A stretch of 64,000 bases of DNA, from assembly GCA_016187935.1 (NCBI GenBank), contig JACPIU010000007.1, positions 1 to 64,000 of the forward strand, read 5' to 3'. Positions 26,210 through 33,259 of this stretch are shown piece by piece. Under the pieces are notes generated by a model, which ran no database searches, was not told where the DNA came from, and worked only from the letters and a program-made list of their open reading frames with translations. This DNA comes from Bdellovibrio sp. Its GTDB lineage: Bacteria > Bdellovibrionota > Bacteriovoracia > Bacteriovoracales > Bacteriovoracaceae. The position numbers and the translations under genes were made by a program. How positions within the stretch are numbered: the first letter of the stretch is position 1; each line of letters opens with the position of its first letter.

Positions 26210-27172
26210 ATGAAGCGCATATTACTTCTATTTTTGGCGGCCGGAAGCTTTCTCCCCTACTATGCATTCAGCGATGAGGTGAATGTAAGTGATTATAAGT
26301 GGAAAGGGAGTCCCGTTATTTTAAAAACCTCCCAAGTTTTTTCTGATAACGGGGAAAAGAAAAATTGTGGATCTCAAAATTATGAAATTTGTGTAGGAGC
26401 AGCTGAACTGAAAACGCCTGCGGCCGAAGGTCCCAATCCTGCCATCGTCGTCAAATGCTTTATCCCAAAAAATCAAACCGCTTGCCCTTCCGAGATAAAG
26501 ACAACTGAACAATGCTATGTGGCCACGGTAGGCGCGCCGGCAAATCCAGGAGCAAGGCCAAAATGTAAAATCGGACAACCGCAAAACGACAACCTCACTT
26601 TTGGTTGCAACTGCCATCACTATGGCAGGCCCAATGACATCCGTCCCACCGCTGCTCAATGTAAAGCAGACAAGGACCAACGTGATCGAGAATATCGAGA
26701 TTATCTCGTTCGTCTTTGCCCATCCCCATACACTCAGGCATGCAAAGACCATTGCGCCCCCACAGCAAGAATATCCAGTATTTGCGTGGCCGTGCGGGCA
26801 GCGGTTGTTGATGCCAATGCGGCGGCACATAGAGCAGAGATTAATACAGCGGCAGCAGCTTGCGGCCCGAATGGTACTCCGCTTAATTCCGATGGAGTTT
26901 GCCAGTGCAATACCCACTATGTGCAAGTAGACGGTGTTGGTCCATGCGTTCTACGCAACTATCCTCCTTGCATCGTGGGGTCATGCAGCGGAATTACCTG
27001 CATGTGTAATGGCGCACCCATCACCAATGGATATTGCCCTTCTACCGATGCAACAGCACCAAGTGCAGATGTCTCGGATAATGCTCCCTGCCTTTTCCCA
27101 ACGAGCGATGGCTGTGCTGTGGCCATCAATGATTGCAGTCATCCAGACGCCGGACCTCCATGCGCCCCCTAA
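26210..27172 (+). CDS. Exported Cys-rich protein, unknown function
   Basis: 320 residues from ATG 26210. The signal peptide ends near AFSD. More than 30 cysteines are spread along the chain, often in short pairs such as GCNCHHYG, CQCNTHYV and GSCSGITCMCNG. The spacing recalls small EGF-like or knottin modules, but no canonical EGF pattern can be fixed. An Ala-rich helical stretch lies about two thirds along. The mature protein would need extensive disulfide formation, so it is probably a surface or secreted factor. It is followed 26 bases later by another Cys-rich exported protein, and the two are probably cotranscribed. Confidence 0.7.
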   Translation: MKRILLLFLAAGSFLPYYAFSDEVNVSDYKWKGSPVILKTSQVFSDNGEKKNCGSQNYEICVGAAELKTPAAEGPNPAIVVKCFIPKNQTACPSEIKTTEQCYVATVGAPANPGARPKCKIGQPQNDNLTFGCNCHHYGRPNDIRPTAAQCKADKDQRDREYRDYLVRLCPSPYTQACKDHCAPTARISSICVAVRAAVVDANAAAHRAEINTAAAACGPNGTPLNSDGVCQCNTHYVQVDGVGPCVLRNYPPCIVGSCSGITCMCNGAPITNGYCPSTDATAPSADVSDNAPCLFPTSDGCAVAINDCSHPDAGPPCAP

Positions 27173-27198
27173 TAGACTATTTTGAAATGAGGTAGATT

Positions 27199-28509
27199 AT
27201 GAAAAAATATTTGTTAACAATTCTCTTCTCTATCACCTTCGCCTCGGTTTCCCACGCCCTGATGTTGGAAACCAGCATCCTCCAAGGAAAGGTGAAAAGC
27301 TTTGATGCCAATCAAGTTGTGATTATTGATGGTCAAGGAATAATCCATAAGATCAAACGTTCTGAAATTCCCAGCACAATCAGACTTGAACAAGGGAAAG
27401 AAATTTCCATTCATAAAAAAATCGACGCCCAGATGTTTAAGTTTTCTCACCTACCTTACAAGCTGGACAATGTTAACAAAATGCCCCTCTGGGCAATCGA
27501 ACAGGTTCATCGTGCCTATACCATCTTTCTGATTAACATGGATAATCAGTTAAAGGCCGATGGAACTATGGATAAAAATCAGCGCGATAAAAAAAATCGT
27601 TTTACAAAAGTTTTTCAATGCCTGATGGATTCCGCTCAAGCCACGGATGAAGCGACAACCGCTCCCGCCAATTTCAACTGCTTTTATGCCGGTTGGCCGA
27701 CGCCCAGAAATAGCTTGAACCAATGTCGCCCGCCATGGGAACAATCCGTCATGGATTCTCAAACAGGCGAGAATGCCAGCTTCCAATATACCCGTTGCGG
27801 GCCGGATGGAACCTTTCGATGTAACCCGGTTCTGTTTGGGCCTGGGACTCAACATAGCGGCACGAGCGGAGTGGGTGCGCCTGTCGCCCCTTACCCCAGA
27901 GCTACCGTGCGCGTAAGACCTACCACAAACCCTGACAAGGGCATCTGTGTGGTGGCAACCTATAGCACCATTGTGCAAAATTGCTTGGCGGCAACCTCAC
28001 GTGATTTAGGTAAAATCATTCAACGTCTGAAAGATAATGCCACGACTCTGGCAGAATTTAACCGTTTCACCGCTTCTGTAGATAGTTTCTGCCGGGAGAG
28101 CATGCATAAAGCAAATCCTGCTTGCGTCCATTTAGGCGAGCGCTTGGCCTCCATCCAGTTCGGCTTGCGTCCGAATGCCACAGGTCGAACAGTCGCAAAT
28201 AGCTCGGCCTGCACCAGCCTCCCGGGTTCTTACGGTAAATTTGGTGAAACTATGAATGGAGTGGCCGATGTCGCTTGCCCTGGAGAAACTTGCTTTGTCA
28301 AGGCCAGCTGTCCGACCACAGGCGGGGAGCCTCTCGAAATAACCTCAGTATGTTCTTGCTCTAAATTAATGGGTTCAGGCGCAACAATGCCAGAGAGATT
28401 AGAGTCGGGACAAGTAGTGGCCTGTATTAATGACGAAAGTATCAGTGTCATTAATCCTGCTCCTGTCACGGAAGGAAACAATCCGGCCAATACAACTATT
28501 TCTCATTAA
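27199..28509 (+). CDS. Exported Cys-containing protein, unknown function
   Basis: 436 residues, ATG behind GAGG. The signal peptide ends near SHAL. Residues ~25–80 look like a small beta barrel (GKVKSFDANQVVIID, KRSEIPSTI). The middle contains CFYAGWPTPRNSLNQC, TRCGPDGTFRCNPVLFG and a Pro/Thr-rich linker. The C-terminal quarter is again Cys-rich (VACPGETCFVKASCPTTGG, SVCSCSKLMG), recalling the preceding protein. No known family. It lies directly upstream of corA with a 5-base gap, perhaps by chance. It probably functions with the Cys-rich protein before it. Confidence 0.7.
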   Translation: MKKYLLTILFSITFASVSHALMLETSILQGKVKSFDANQVVIIDGQGIIHKIKRSEIPSTIRLEQGKEISIHKKIDAQMFKFSHLPYKLDNVNKMPLWAIEQVHRAYTIFLINMDNQLKADGTMDKNQRDKKNRFTKVFQCLMDSAQATDEATTAPANFNCFYAGWPTPRNSLNQCRPPWEQSVMDSQTGENASFQYTRCGPDGTFRCNPVLFGPGTQHSGTSGVGAPVAPYPRATVRVRPTTNPDKGICVVATYSTIVQNCLAATSRDLGKIIQRLKDNATTLAEFNRFTASVDSFCRESMHKANPACVHLGERLASIQFGLRPNATGRTVANSSACTSLPGSYGKFGETMNGVADVACPGETCFVKASCPTTGGEPLEITSVCSCSKLMGSGATMPERLESGQVVACINDESISVINPAPVTEGNNPANTTISH

Positions 28510-28514
28510 AATGC

Positions 28515-29606
28515 ATGAAAAAACAGCGTACTCCCATACAGAAAGTTGGTCTGGCCCCAGGTTCGCTGGTTTATACTGGCAAAACATATAACCGACCTGT
28601 TGAGATCAACCTCATCAGTATTCAAGAGCAGGGAGTGGAAAGCAGAGTCCTTACCATTAAAGACTTCCCATTGGTTCTACCCCAAAGCGGCCATCATTGG
28701 ATTAGCGTTCAAGGTCTTAATGACGTACAAATCATTGAAGAAATTGGAAAGAATTTCTCTATTGATATGCTTATTCTCGAAGATATCGTCAATGTCCATC
28801 AACGGCCTAAATTTGAAGATGGCCCAGATTACAGCTATGTGGTTTTGAAAGAACCAAGCTTTAAACAAGACAATGGTGGTCTGGCCTTTAATCAAACCTG
28901 CCTATTCATAAAAAGTAATGTGGTCTTGTCTTTTCAAGAAGAATATTCCGAGATTTTTCGCAAATTCACCGAGCAGCTAAAAACGCCAAAAAGCAAAGGT
29001 AAACGCATCAATTCAGAAAAACTCTTTCATCACCTTCTCGATTGTGTTGTTGATCACTATTTCCCCGCGATGGCCATCGTCGAAGCTCGTCTCTACCAGA
29101 TTGATTCCGAATTAGAAGAACTCCTACACAAAAAAAGTTTGTATAATAAAACTCGTAAAAAAATCTTTCAACAGCTTTTCCAGATTCACGAGGTGAGACA
29201 GGATCTCCATCAGCTCTTGCATTATACCACTCCTTTGATTGAACTAATTTTAAATTTGATTCAGAGTGAATATTTTGAAGAAGAACTGCGCCTGTATCTG
29301 AATGATATTCGTGATCACATTCTGCAAATCAATGACAATATTAAAGTTTTAAACGATCAGACTACCTCCATGCTGGAAATCACCTTATCCCTAAATAGCT
29401 TCAAGCTCAATGATGTCATGCGCACTCTCACTCTCTTTACCGCCTTTTTCATGCCTCTGACTTTTTTAACCTCTGTCTATGGAATGAATTTTAAGCAGAT
29501 GCCCTTTTTAGATCACCCCTATGGGTTTGCCTTGATCGTCACGGTTATGCTGCTAATTCTTATTGGTCTAATCATCTTTGTGCGAAGAAAAAATTGGATT
29601 GCCTAA
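28515..29606 (+). CDS. corA: CorA family magnesium/cobalt channel
   Basis: 363 residues. CorA forms a pentameric Mg2+ channel in the inner membrane. A large cytoplasmic N-terminal domain (residues 1–~300) with long helices leads to two C-terminal membrane spans. The selectivity signature YGMNF lies at the end of the first span (VYGMNFKQMP), followed by the second span and a basic RRKNW tail. The ATG at 28515 comes 5 bases after the previous stop and has no good ribosome binding site of its own. Its stop abuts that of the convergent exported HNH gene. Confidence 0.95.
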   Translation: MKKQRTPIQKVGLAPGSLVYTGKTYNRPVEINLISIQEQGVESRVLTIKDFPLVLPQSGHHWISVQGLNDVQIIEEIGKNFSIDMLILEDIVNVHQRPKFEDGPDYSYVVLKEPSFKQDNGGLAFNQTCLFIKSNVVLSFQEEYSEIFRKFTEQLKTPKSKGKRINSEKLFHHLLDCVVDHYFPAMAIVEARLYQIDSELEELLHKKSLYNKTRKKIFQQLFQIHEVRQDLHQLLHYTTPLIELILNLIQSEYFEEELRLYLNDIRDHILQINDNIKVLNDQTTSMLEITLSLNSFKLNDVMRTLTLFTAFFMPLTFLTSVYGMNFKQMPFLDHPYGFALIVTVMLLILIGLIIFVRRKNWIA

Positions 29607-30227
29607 TTATCTGTCGATCTTGTTGCAATGACGGGATTTCACTTCAGCAATCTTTTGGGCCTCGGGCCGGGGTATGGCAAGTCCCCATTTCTTTTTGACA
29701 AATTCCCAACGCTGCACATACTCACAACGGAAACTCTCTCGCGGTGGAAGATATTCGAGAGGGCCTTTATCCCCTTTACTGCGATTCTCACTCTTGCCCA
29801 CCAAGATGAGATTGTCCCAATCATTATAAAAAGTGCGTCGTCTGGTCTTCGTCCAACGGGAAGCTCCTGCATTCCAAGCATGATTAAGCGGAACCACATG
29901 ATCAACGTCGAGATCATTTGCCAGACGAATAATATTACCGGTGTATGGATCAAACCATTCACCCCGGGTGACATTGCAAAAACTTTTCCCTGGCATAGCG
30001 CGGTTACCTTGGTTGGCATCCTCTCGGTCGTAAAGCCCAGAGACACGCTTAAATTTGATCTTATCTTTGGAAGTTTTGATTAATATTTCCGCACGCGTAT
30101 CTTGGCAGTCTTTATCGTCGTCACTCCAACCCTTCCCCCAGCGTTCGCTGCGCGTGGTTGCGCCCGCATCCTGACCAAGGCCAACGATGAGCGCCAGAAA
30201 TGATAAACCCAAAAAAAGGCCAGACAA
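29607..30227 (-). CDS. Exported HNH nuclease (DUF1524/GmrSD C-terminal type)
   Basis: 206 residues from TTG 30227 behind AGGGG. The N-terminus is a signal peptide ending near AGA. The active-site region DLDVDHVVPLNHAWNAGA carries the DH of the HNH core, followed by DWDNLILV and ENRSKGDKGPLEYLPP with the conserved N and K/G residues of DUF1524 proteins. Unlike restriction-related relatives, this one stands alone and is exported, so it is likely a periplasmic or secreted DNase. Use on foreign or prey DNA for nucleotide gain is plausible. Its stop abuts that of corA with no gap. Confidence 0.85.
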   Translation of the reverse strand: MSGLFLGLSFLALIVGLGQDAGATTRSERWGKGWSDDDKDCQDTRAEILIKTSKDKIKFKRVSGLYDREDANQGNRAMPGKSFCNVTRGEWFDPYTGNIIRLANDLDVDHVVPLNHAWNAGASRWTKTRRRTFYNDWDNLILVGKSENRSKGDKGPLEYLPPRESFRCEYVQRWEFVKKKWGLAIPRPEAQKIAEVKSRHCNKIDR

Positions 30228-30257
30228 AATCAGTCCCCTATTTTAGCATTTCTCTCT

Positions 30258-30944
30258 ATGTTTAATTGTCATCGAGTTGCGCCATTAATCAAAGTTAGTT
30301 TTTTTTGGGGCCTTTTTATCCCCTTTTTGGCCATCGCCCAGCACTCTGACCAATGTGTTGCTTTTCGGGATATGGGCAAGTTTTGTTTTCCTCATGAGGG
30401 GCCCTCCTCGCGCCCGCTTCTGGTATTTATACGCGGTCTTTACCAGGGAAGCGGCCGGATTGAATCAACCACAACGCGAATGACTGCTGCGAGTTCCGCA
30501 CTTAGAGACTATCATTTGGATAGTTTTGACCGTCCCGTATTGGTTATGGGTTCGTCACATTTGGGCCTTGATTCTGGTTCAATTGAGGAAATTGAAATGC
30601 TCTATCGAAAATTCAATTTGGGCGAATTCAACCACTATGACCTTGCTTCTCATAGTGGCGGTTATGCCGGACTTTTCGAAACTCTGCGTGAGGCCTTGGC
30701 CACTCACATCCGAATGCCCAAGACCATCCTTATGTTGGACAATTTTTATAGCGTGCAAGCCGTTAACATTGAAACATATCAAAAAGTGCTTGCACAAGAA
30801 GTGGCATGCGGGGGATTTCTGACTACCCATAATCACGATCGTTATCAACGCCTGTATAAGAATGCTAAGTGTACTGTGACCGGCCCTGAAGGCCAAAATC
30901 ACAATTTAAGCGTTATTCCCACGCTTAAAAAGTTTTTAGAGTGA
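30258..30944 (+). CDS. Exported alpha/beta-hydrolase-like protein
   Basis: 228 residues. The signal peptide ends near AIAQ. The core shows LLVFIRGLYQG, then a strand VLVMGSSHLG, the nucleophile elbow LASHSGGYAGL (Ser in S-x-S-G-G context), and a C-terminal TTHNHDR and GQNHNLS that could supply the catalytic His. The elbow differs from the strict G-x-S-x-G, so activity is not certain. Divergent from the HNH nuclease gene 30 bases away. It overlaps the convergent radical-SAM gene by 9 bases. Confidence 0.65.
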   Translation: MFNCHRVAPLIKVSFFWGLFIPFLAIAQHSDQCVAFRDMGKFCFPHEGPSSRPLLVFIRGLYQGSGRIESTTTRMTAASSALRDYHLDSFDRPVLVMGSSHLGLDSGSIEEIEMLYRKFNLGEFNHYDLASHSGGYAGLFETLREALATHIRMPKTILMLDNFYSVQAVNIETYQKVLAQEVACGGFLTTHNHDRYQRLYKNAKCTVTGPEGQNHNLSVIPTLKKFLE

Positions 30945-32810
30945 TTTTAGCCAATTTTTTGGAAGAGTGGTTTTAGGCATCTTATCTTCAAACCATTCAC
31001 GCACATCAAAATCAAGACCGATTCCCAACATATAGTTATAGAGGGCCAGCCGCAATCCCTCACCCGCTCTCCCATGATCAATGCCTGTATCATCCTGAAA
31101 AGGAATTTCATTAAAAGCAAACAAACCTTGTTTTGGATGTCTTACGGGAAGAAGCTGAATGCCAAACTTGTCAGGACTTTTTCCCACCGGACTATGCGCG
31201 GTACAGGCGAAACGATGCCAATGGGCGGATTGGATATACTGGTGTTTGAAAAGTTGCCGTACCACTTCCAAACTATCGATGGTCTCTTGCTCTGTTTGTG
31301 TTGGAAAGCCGTACATGAGATAGGCGTGGACATAAATTTTCGCCATGGAAAAATTTTTACTCACGCAGGCAACCTGTTCGAGTGTGATCCCCTTATTGAT
31401 CATTTCTAAAATCCGCTCACTGGCCACTTCCACTCCACCTGTTACGGCAACACATCCTGCATCGGCCATGAGTTCACACATCTCAAGCGTAAATTGGGGA
31501 TCAAAACGCAAGTTTCCCCACCAGGTCACTTTGAGACCCCGTCGCAGGATTTCAGTACACAGTGCTTTGAGTAAGGCCGGCGGGGCGGCTTCATCGACGA
31601 AATGAAAACCGCTTTGCCCGGTTTCATTCATGATTCGCTCCATCTGATCAACCAAACGTTCCGCATTGGCCGGTTCGAAACGTTCGATATAGGCGAGAGA
31701 GACATCACAAAAGGTGCATTTCTTCCAGTAACAACCATGGGCCAGCATCATTTTGTTCCAGCGAAAATCACTCCATAATCGATGCATTGGGTTGGGCATT
31801 TCACACATCGACATATAATGCGGTATGGGAAGACCTTGGAAGGTTGGGCCTGGATGATGCTTGAAAAGCAAATCTGATTTCCCATCCATATTTACCCGAA
31901 TAATTTTGCCCTGGTCAAAGTACCATGTTCTAAGTAAATCTTTTGCTGGCAAGTTACCTTGAAAATGGCCCAAGAGCTTTTCCAGTGGTCGTTCACCATC
32001 ATCAAAAACTAAATAATCAAAAAATGAAAAAGGTCGCACGTCTTCCATCTGACGAAGTTCCGTATTAACGTAACCACCTCCAAGTATAATTTTGATAAGA
32101 GGAAACTCTTTCTTCACCAGAGCCCCTATCCTCAAGGCCCCCAGCACATTTCCGGGAAAAGGCACTGACAATCCAAGCACTTCAGGAGTACAGGTTTTTA
32201 AATCTTCTCGAACTATCTCTTCTAAAATCTCATCTACCACCGTTTTATTTTTCAATTTCTCAAAAAGAGGCGCAAATGAAGTCATGGAAGATGCCAAATT
32301 TTCTCCGTAACGTGCGAAGGCAAAATCTTGATCAATACCTTCGCGAATGACATCCGCAATATCATCAATATACAGACTGGCCATGTACTTGGCCTTATCT
32401 TGAATCCCCATGCTTCCAAAGAGGTGCATCAGATCATTTTTTTCATTCTGATCCAAAACCAGAAAGCGCGGGCCTTCGGGTACAAAATTACGGGCGGCCA
32501 AACGTAAAGCCAAGCTAGGATCTTTCCCCTGAAGAAAATGAACAACGGATTCAATGGTTTGTTTATAATCGACAAAACAATCAAGAAAAAAATTGACCGC
32601 ATCTGTTCGATTCTTTTTAGGTCGATTTAATAGAACTTGCTTAATTCGAGTCAGCCCTTCCTTGGATAAAAGTTTGCGCAAGAGTTCGACACTCCAGTCT
32701 CGCTGCATCGCCGAATGCCCAACACTCAAAAGATATGAGGTCAGATAGGCCGTGGAAGGATAAGGCATGTTGAATTGGGCCATGGGAGGCAAGGCCAAAA
32801 GAATTTTCAA
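30936..32810 (-). CDS. B12-binding-type radical SAM protein
   Basis: 624 residues from TTG 32810 behind GAGG, giving an N-terminus MKILLALPPMAQ typical of B12-binding domains of this class. A Rossmann-like region (LGLSVPFPGNVLGALRIGALVKK, IILGGGYVN) leads to the radical SAM core. The cluster motif is GCYWKKCTFC, i.e. Cys-x4-Cys-x2-Cys, not the commoner Cys-x3-Cys-x2-Cys. FVDEAAPP, VTGGVEVASERIL and YLMYGFPTQTEQE follow as in the SAM barrel. The enzyme probably catalyses a methylation or rearrangement. No obvious substrate gene is nearby. An upstream in-frame extension to 33050 runs through a palindromic repeat and is unlikely to be coding. Confidence 0.88.
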   Translation of the reverse strand: MKILLALPPMAQFNMPYPSTAYLTSYLLSVGHSAMQRDWSVELLRKLLSKEGLTRIKQVLLNRPKKNRTDAVNFFLDCFVDYKQTIESVVHFLQGKDPSLALRLAARNFVPEGPRFLVLDQNEKNDLMHLFGSMGIQDKAKYMASLYIDDIADVIREGIDQDFAFARYGENLASSMTSFAPLFEKLKNKTVVDEILEEIVREDLKTCTPEVLGLSVPFPGNVLGALRIGALVKKEFPLIKIILGGGYVNTELRQMEDVRPFSFFDYLVFDDGERPLEKLLGHFQGNLPAKDLLRTWYFDQGKIIRVNMDGKSDLLFKHHPGPTFQGLPIPHYMSMCEMPNPMHRLWSDFRWNKMMLAHGCYWKKCTFCDVSLAYIERFEPANAERLVDQMERIMNETGQSGFHFVDEAAPPALLKALCTEILRRGLKVTWWGNLRFDPQFTLEMCELMADAGCVAVTGGVEVASERILEMINKGITLEQVACVSKNFSMAKIYVHAYLMYGFPTQTEQETIDSLEVVRQLFKHQYIQSAHWHRFACTAHSPVGKSPDKFGIQLLPVRHPKQGLFAFNEIPFQDDTGIDHGRAGEGLRLALYNYMLGIGLDFDVREWFEDKMPKTTLPKNWLKSL

Positions 32811-32827
32811 TTTTACCTCGCATGAGC

Positions 32828-32924
32828 AGGTTGTTGAAAAAGGCCCAGATGCTAAGCGCGGCGAACAGACTAAGGAAACATCGACGATGTCGCAATAACG
32901 CAGCTGGGCCTTTTTTAACAACCT
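32828..32924. repeat. Palindromic intergenic element, divergent third member
   Basis: Outer arms 32828–32847 (aggttgttgaaaaaggccca) and 32905–32924 pair over 20 positions with one G·T-type mismatch. The interior begins cagatgctaagcgcg, close to cagatgctaggcgcg in copies 1 and 2, has a central acatcg–a–cgatgt palindrome and a gtcgca word as in those copies. It therefore shares the architecture but has a different outer stem. It lies just upstream of the radical SAM start, so in that mRNA it would be part of, or precede, the leader. Confidence 0.7.
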
Positions 32925-33259
32925 GTTAGTCTGATACCAGAATAAACTCGAACGCTTGGCCTGCCTAGAACACCCAATTTGCCGAGGCGCTATACCGAAG
33001 ATGATGCGACAACAATGATCAAAACCAAAACCCAAAAACATCCCATCCAATGAACCACCGTCATAACCCCCTCCGCGAATGCACTAACTCCCCAGTGCCT
33101 GTATCGGGCATTAAGCAATCTCCATGCCAATAAAATCTATGTTTAAAAGGCCCAAATGGGGTCAAATGAATCCCAAAATGGGGTACAGCGAGCATTTTGT
33201 CTCTACTATGGTATAAATTTATTTCCCGAATACCAATTAATTGATTAGATTTATCGCGT
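32925..33259. other. Non-coding interval between divergent radical-SAM and PHP-lipoprotein genes
   Basis: About 335 bases with no gene I can support. A minus-strand reading frame stays open to 33050 but lacks coding character and a ribosome binding site. Near 33150–33186 the motif ccaaa(a)tggggt occurs twice, a possible short direct-repeat operator. A TATAAA at about 33210 is the best -10 candidate for the lipoprotein gene, without a matching -35. Confidence 0.35.

Noticed and set aside
32811-33050. In-frame N-terminal extension of the radical SAM gene to a start at 33050
   Set aside because: The extension translates straight through a palindromic repeat, has no family similarity, and a TTG start with GAGG at 32810 gives the normal N-terminus.
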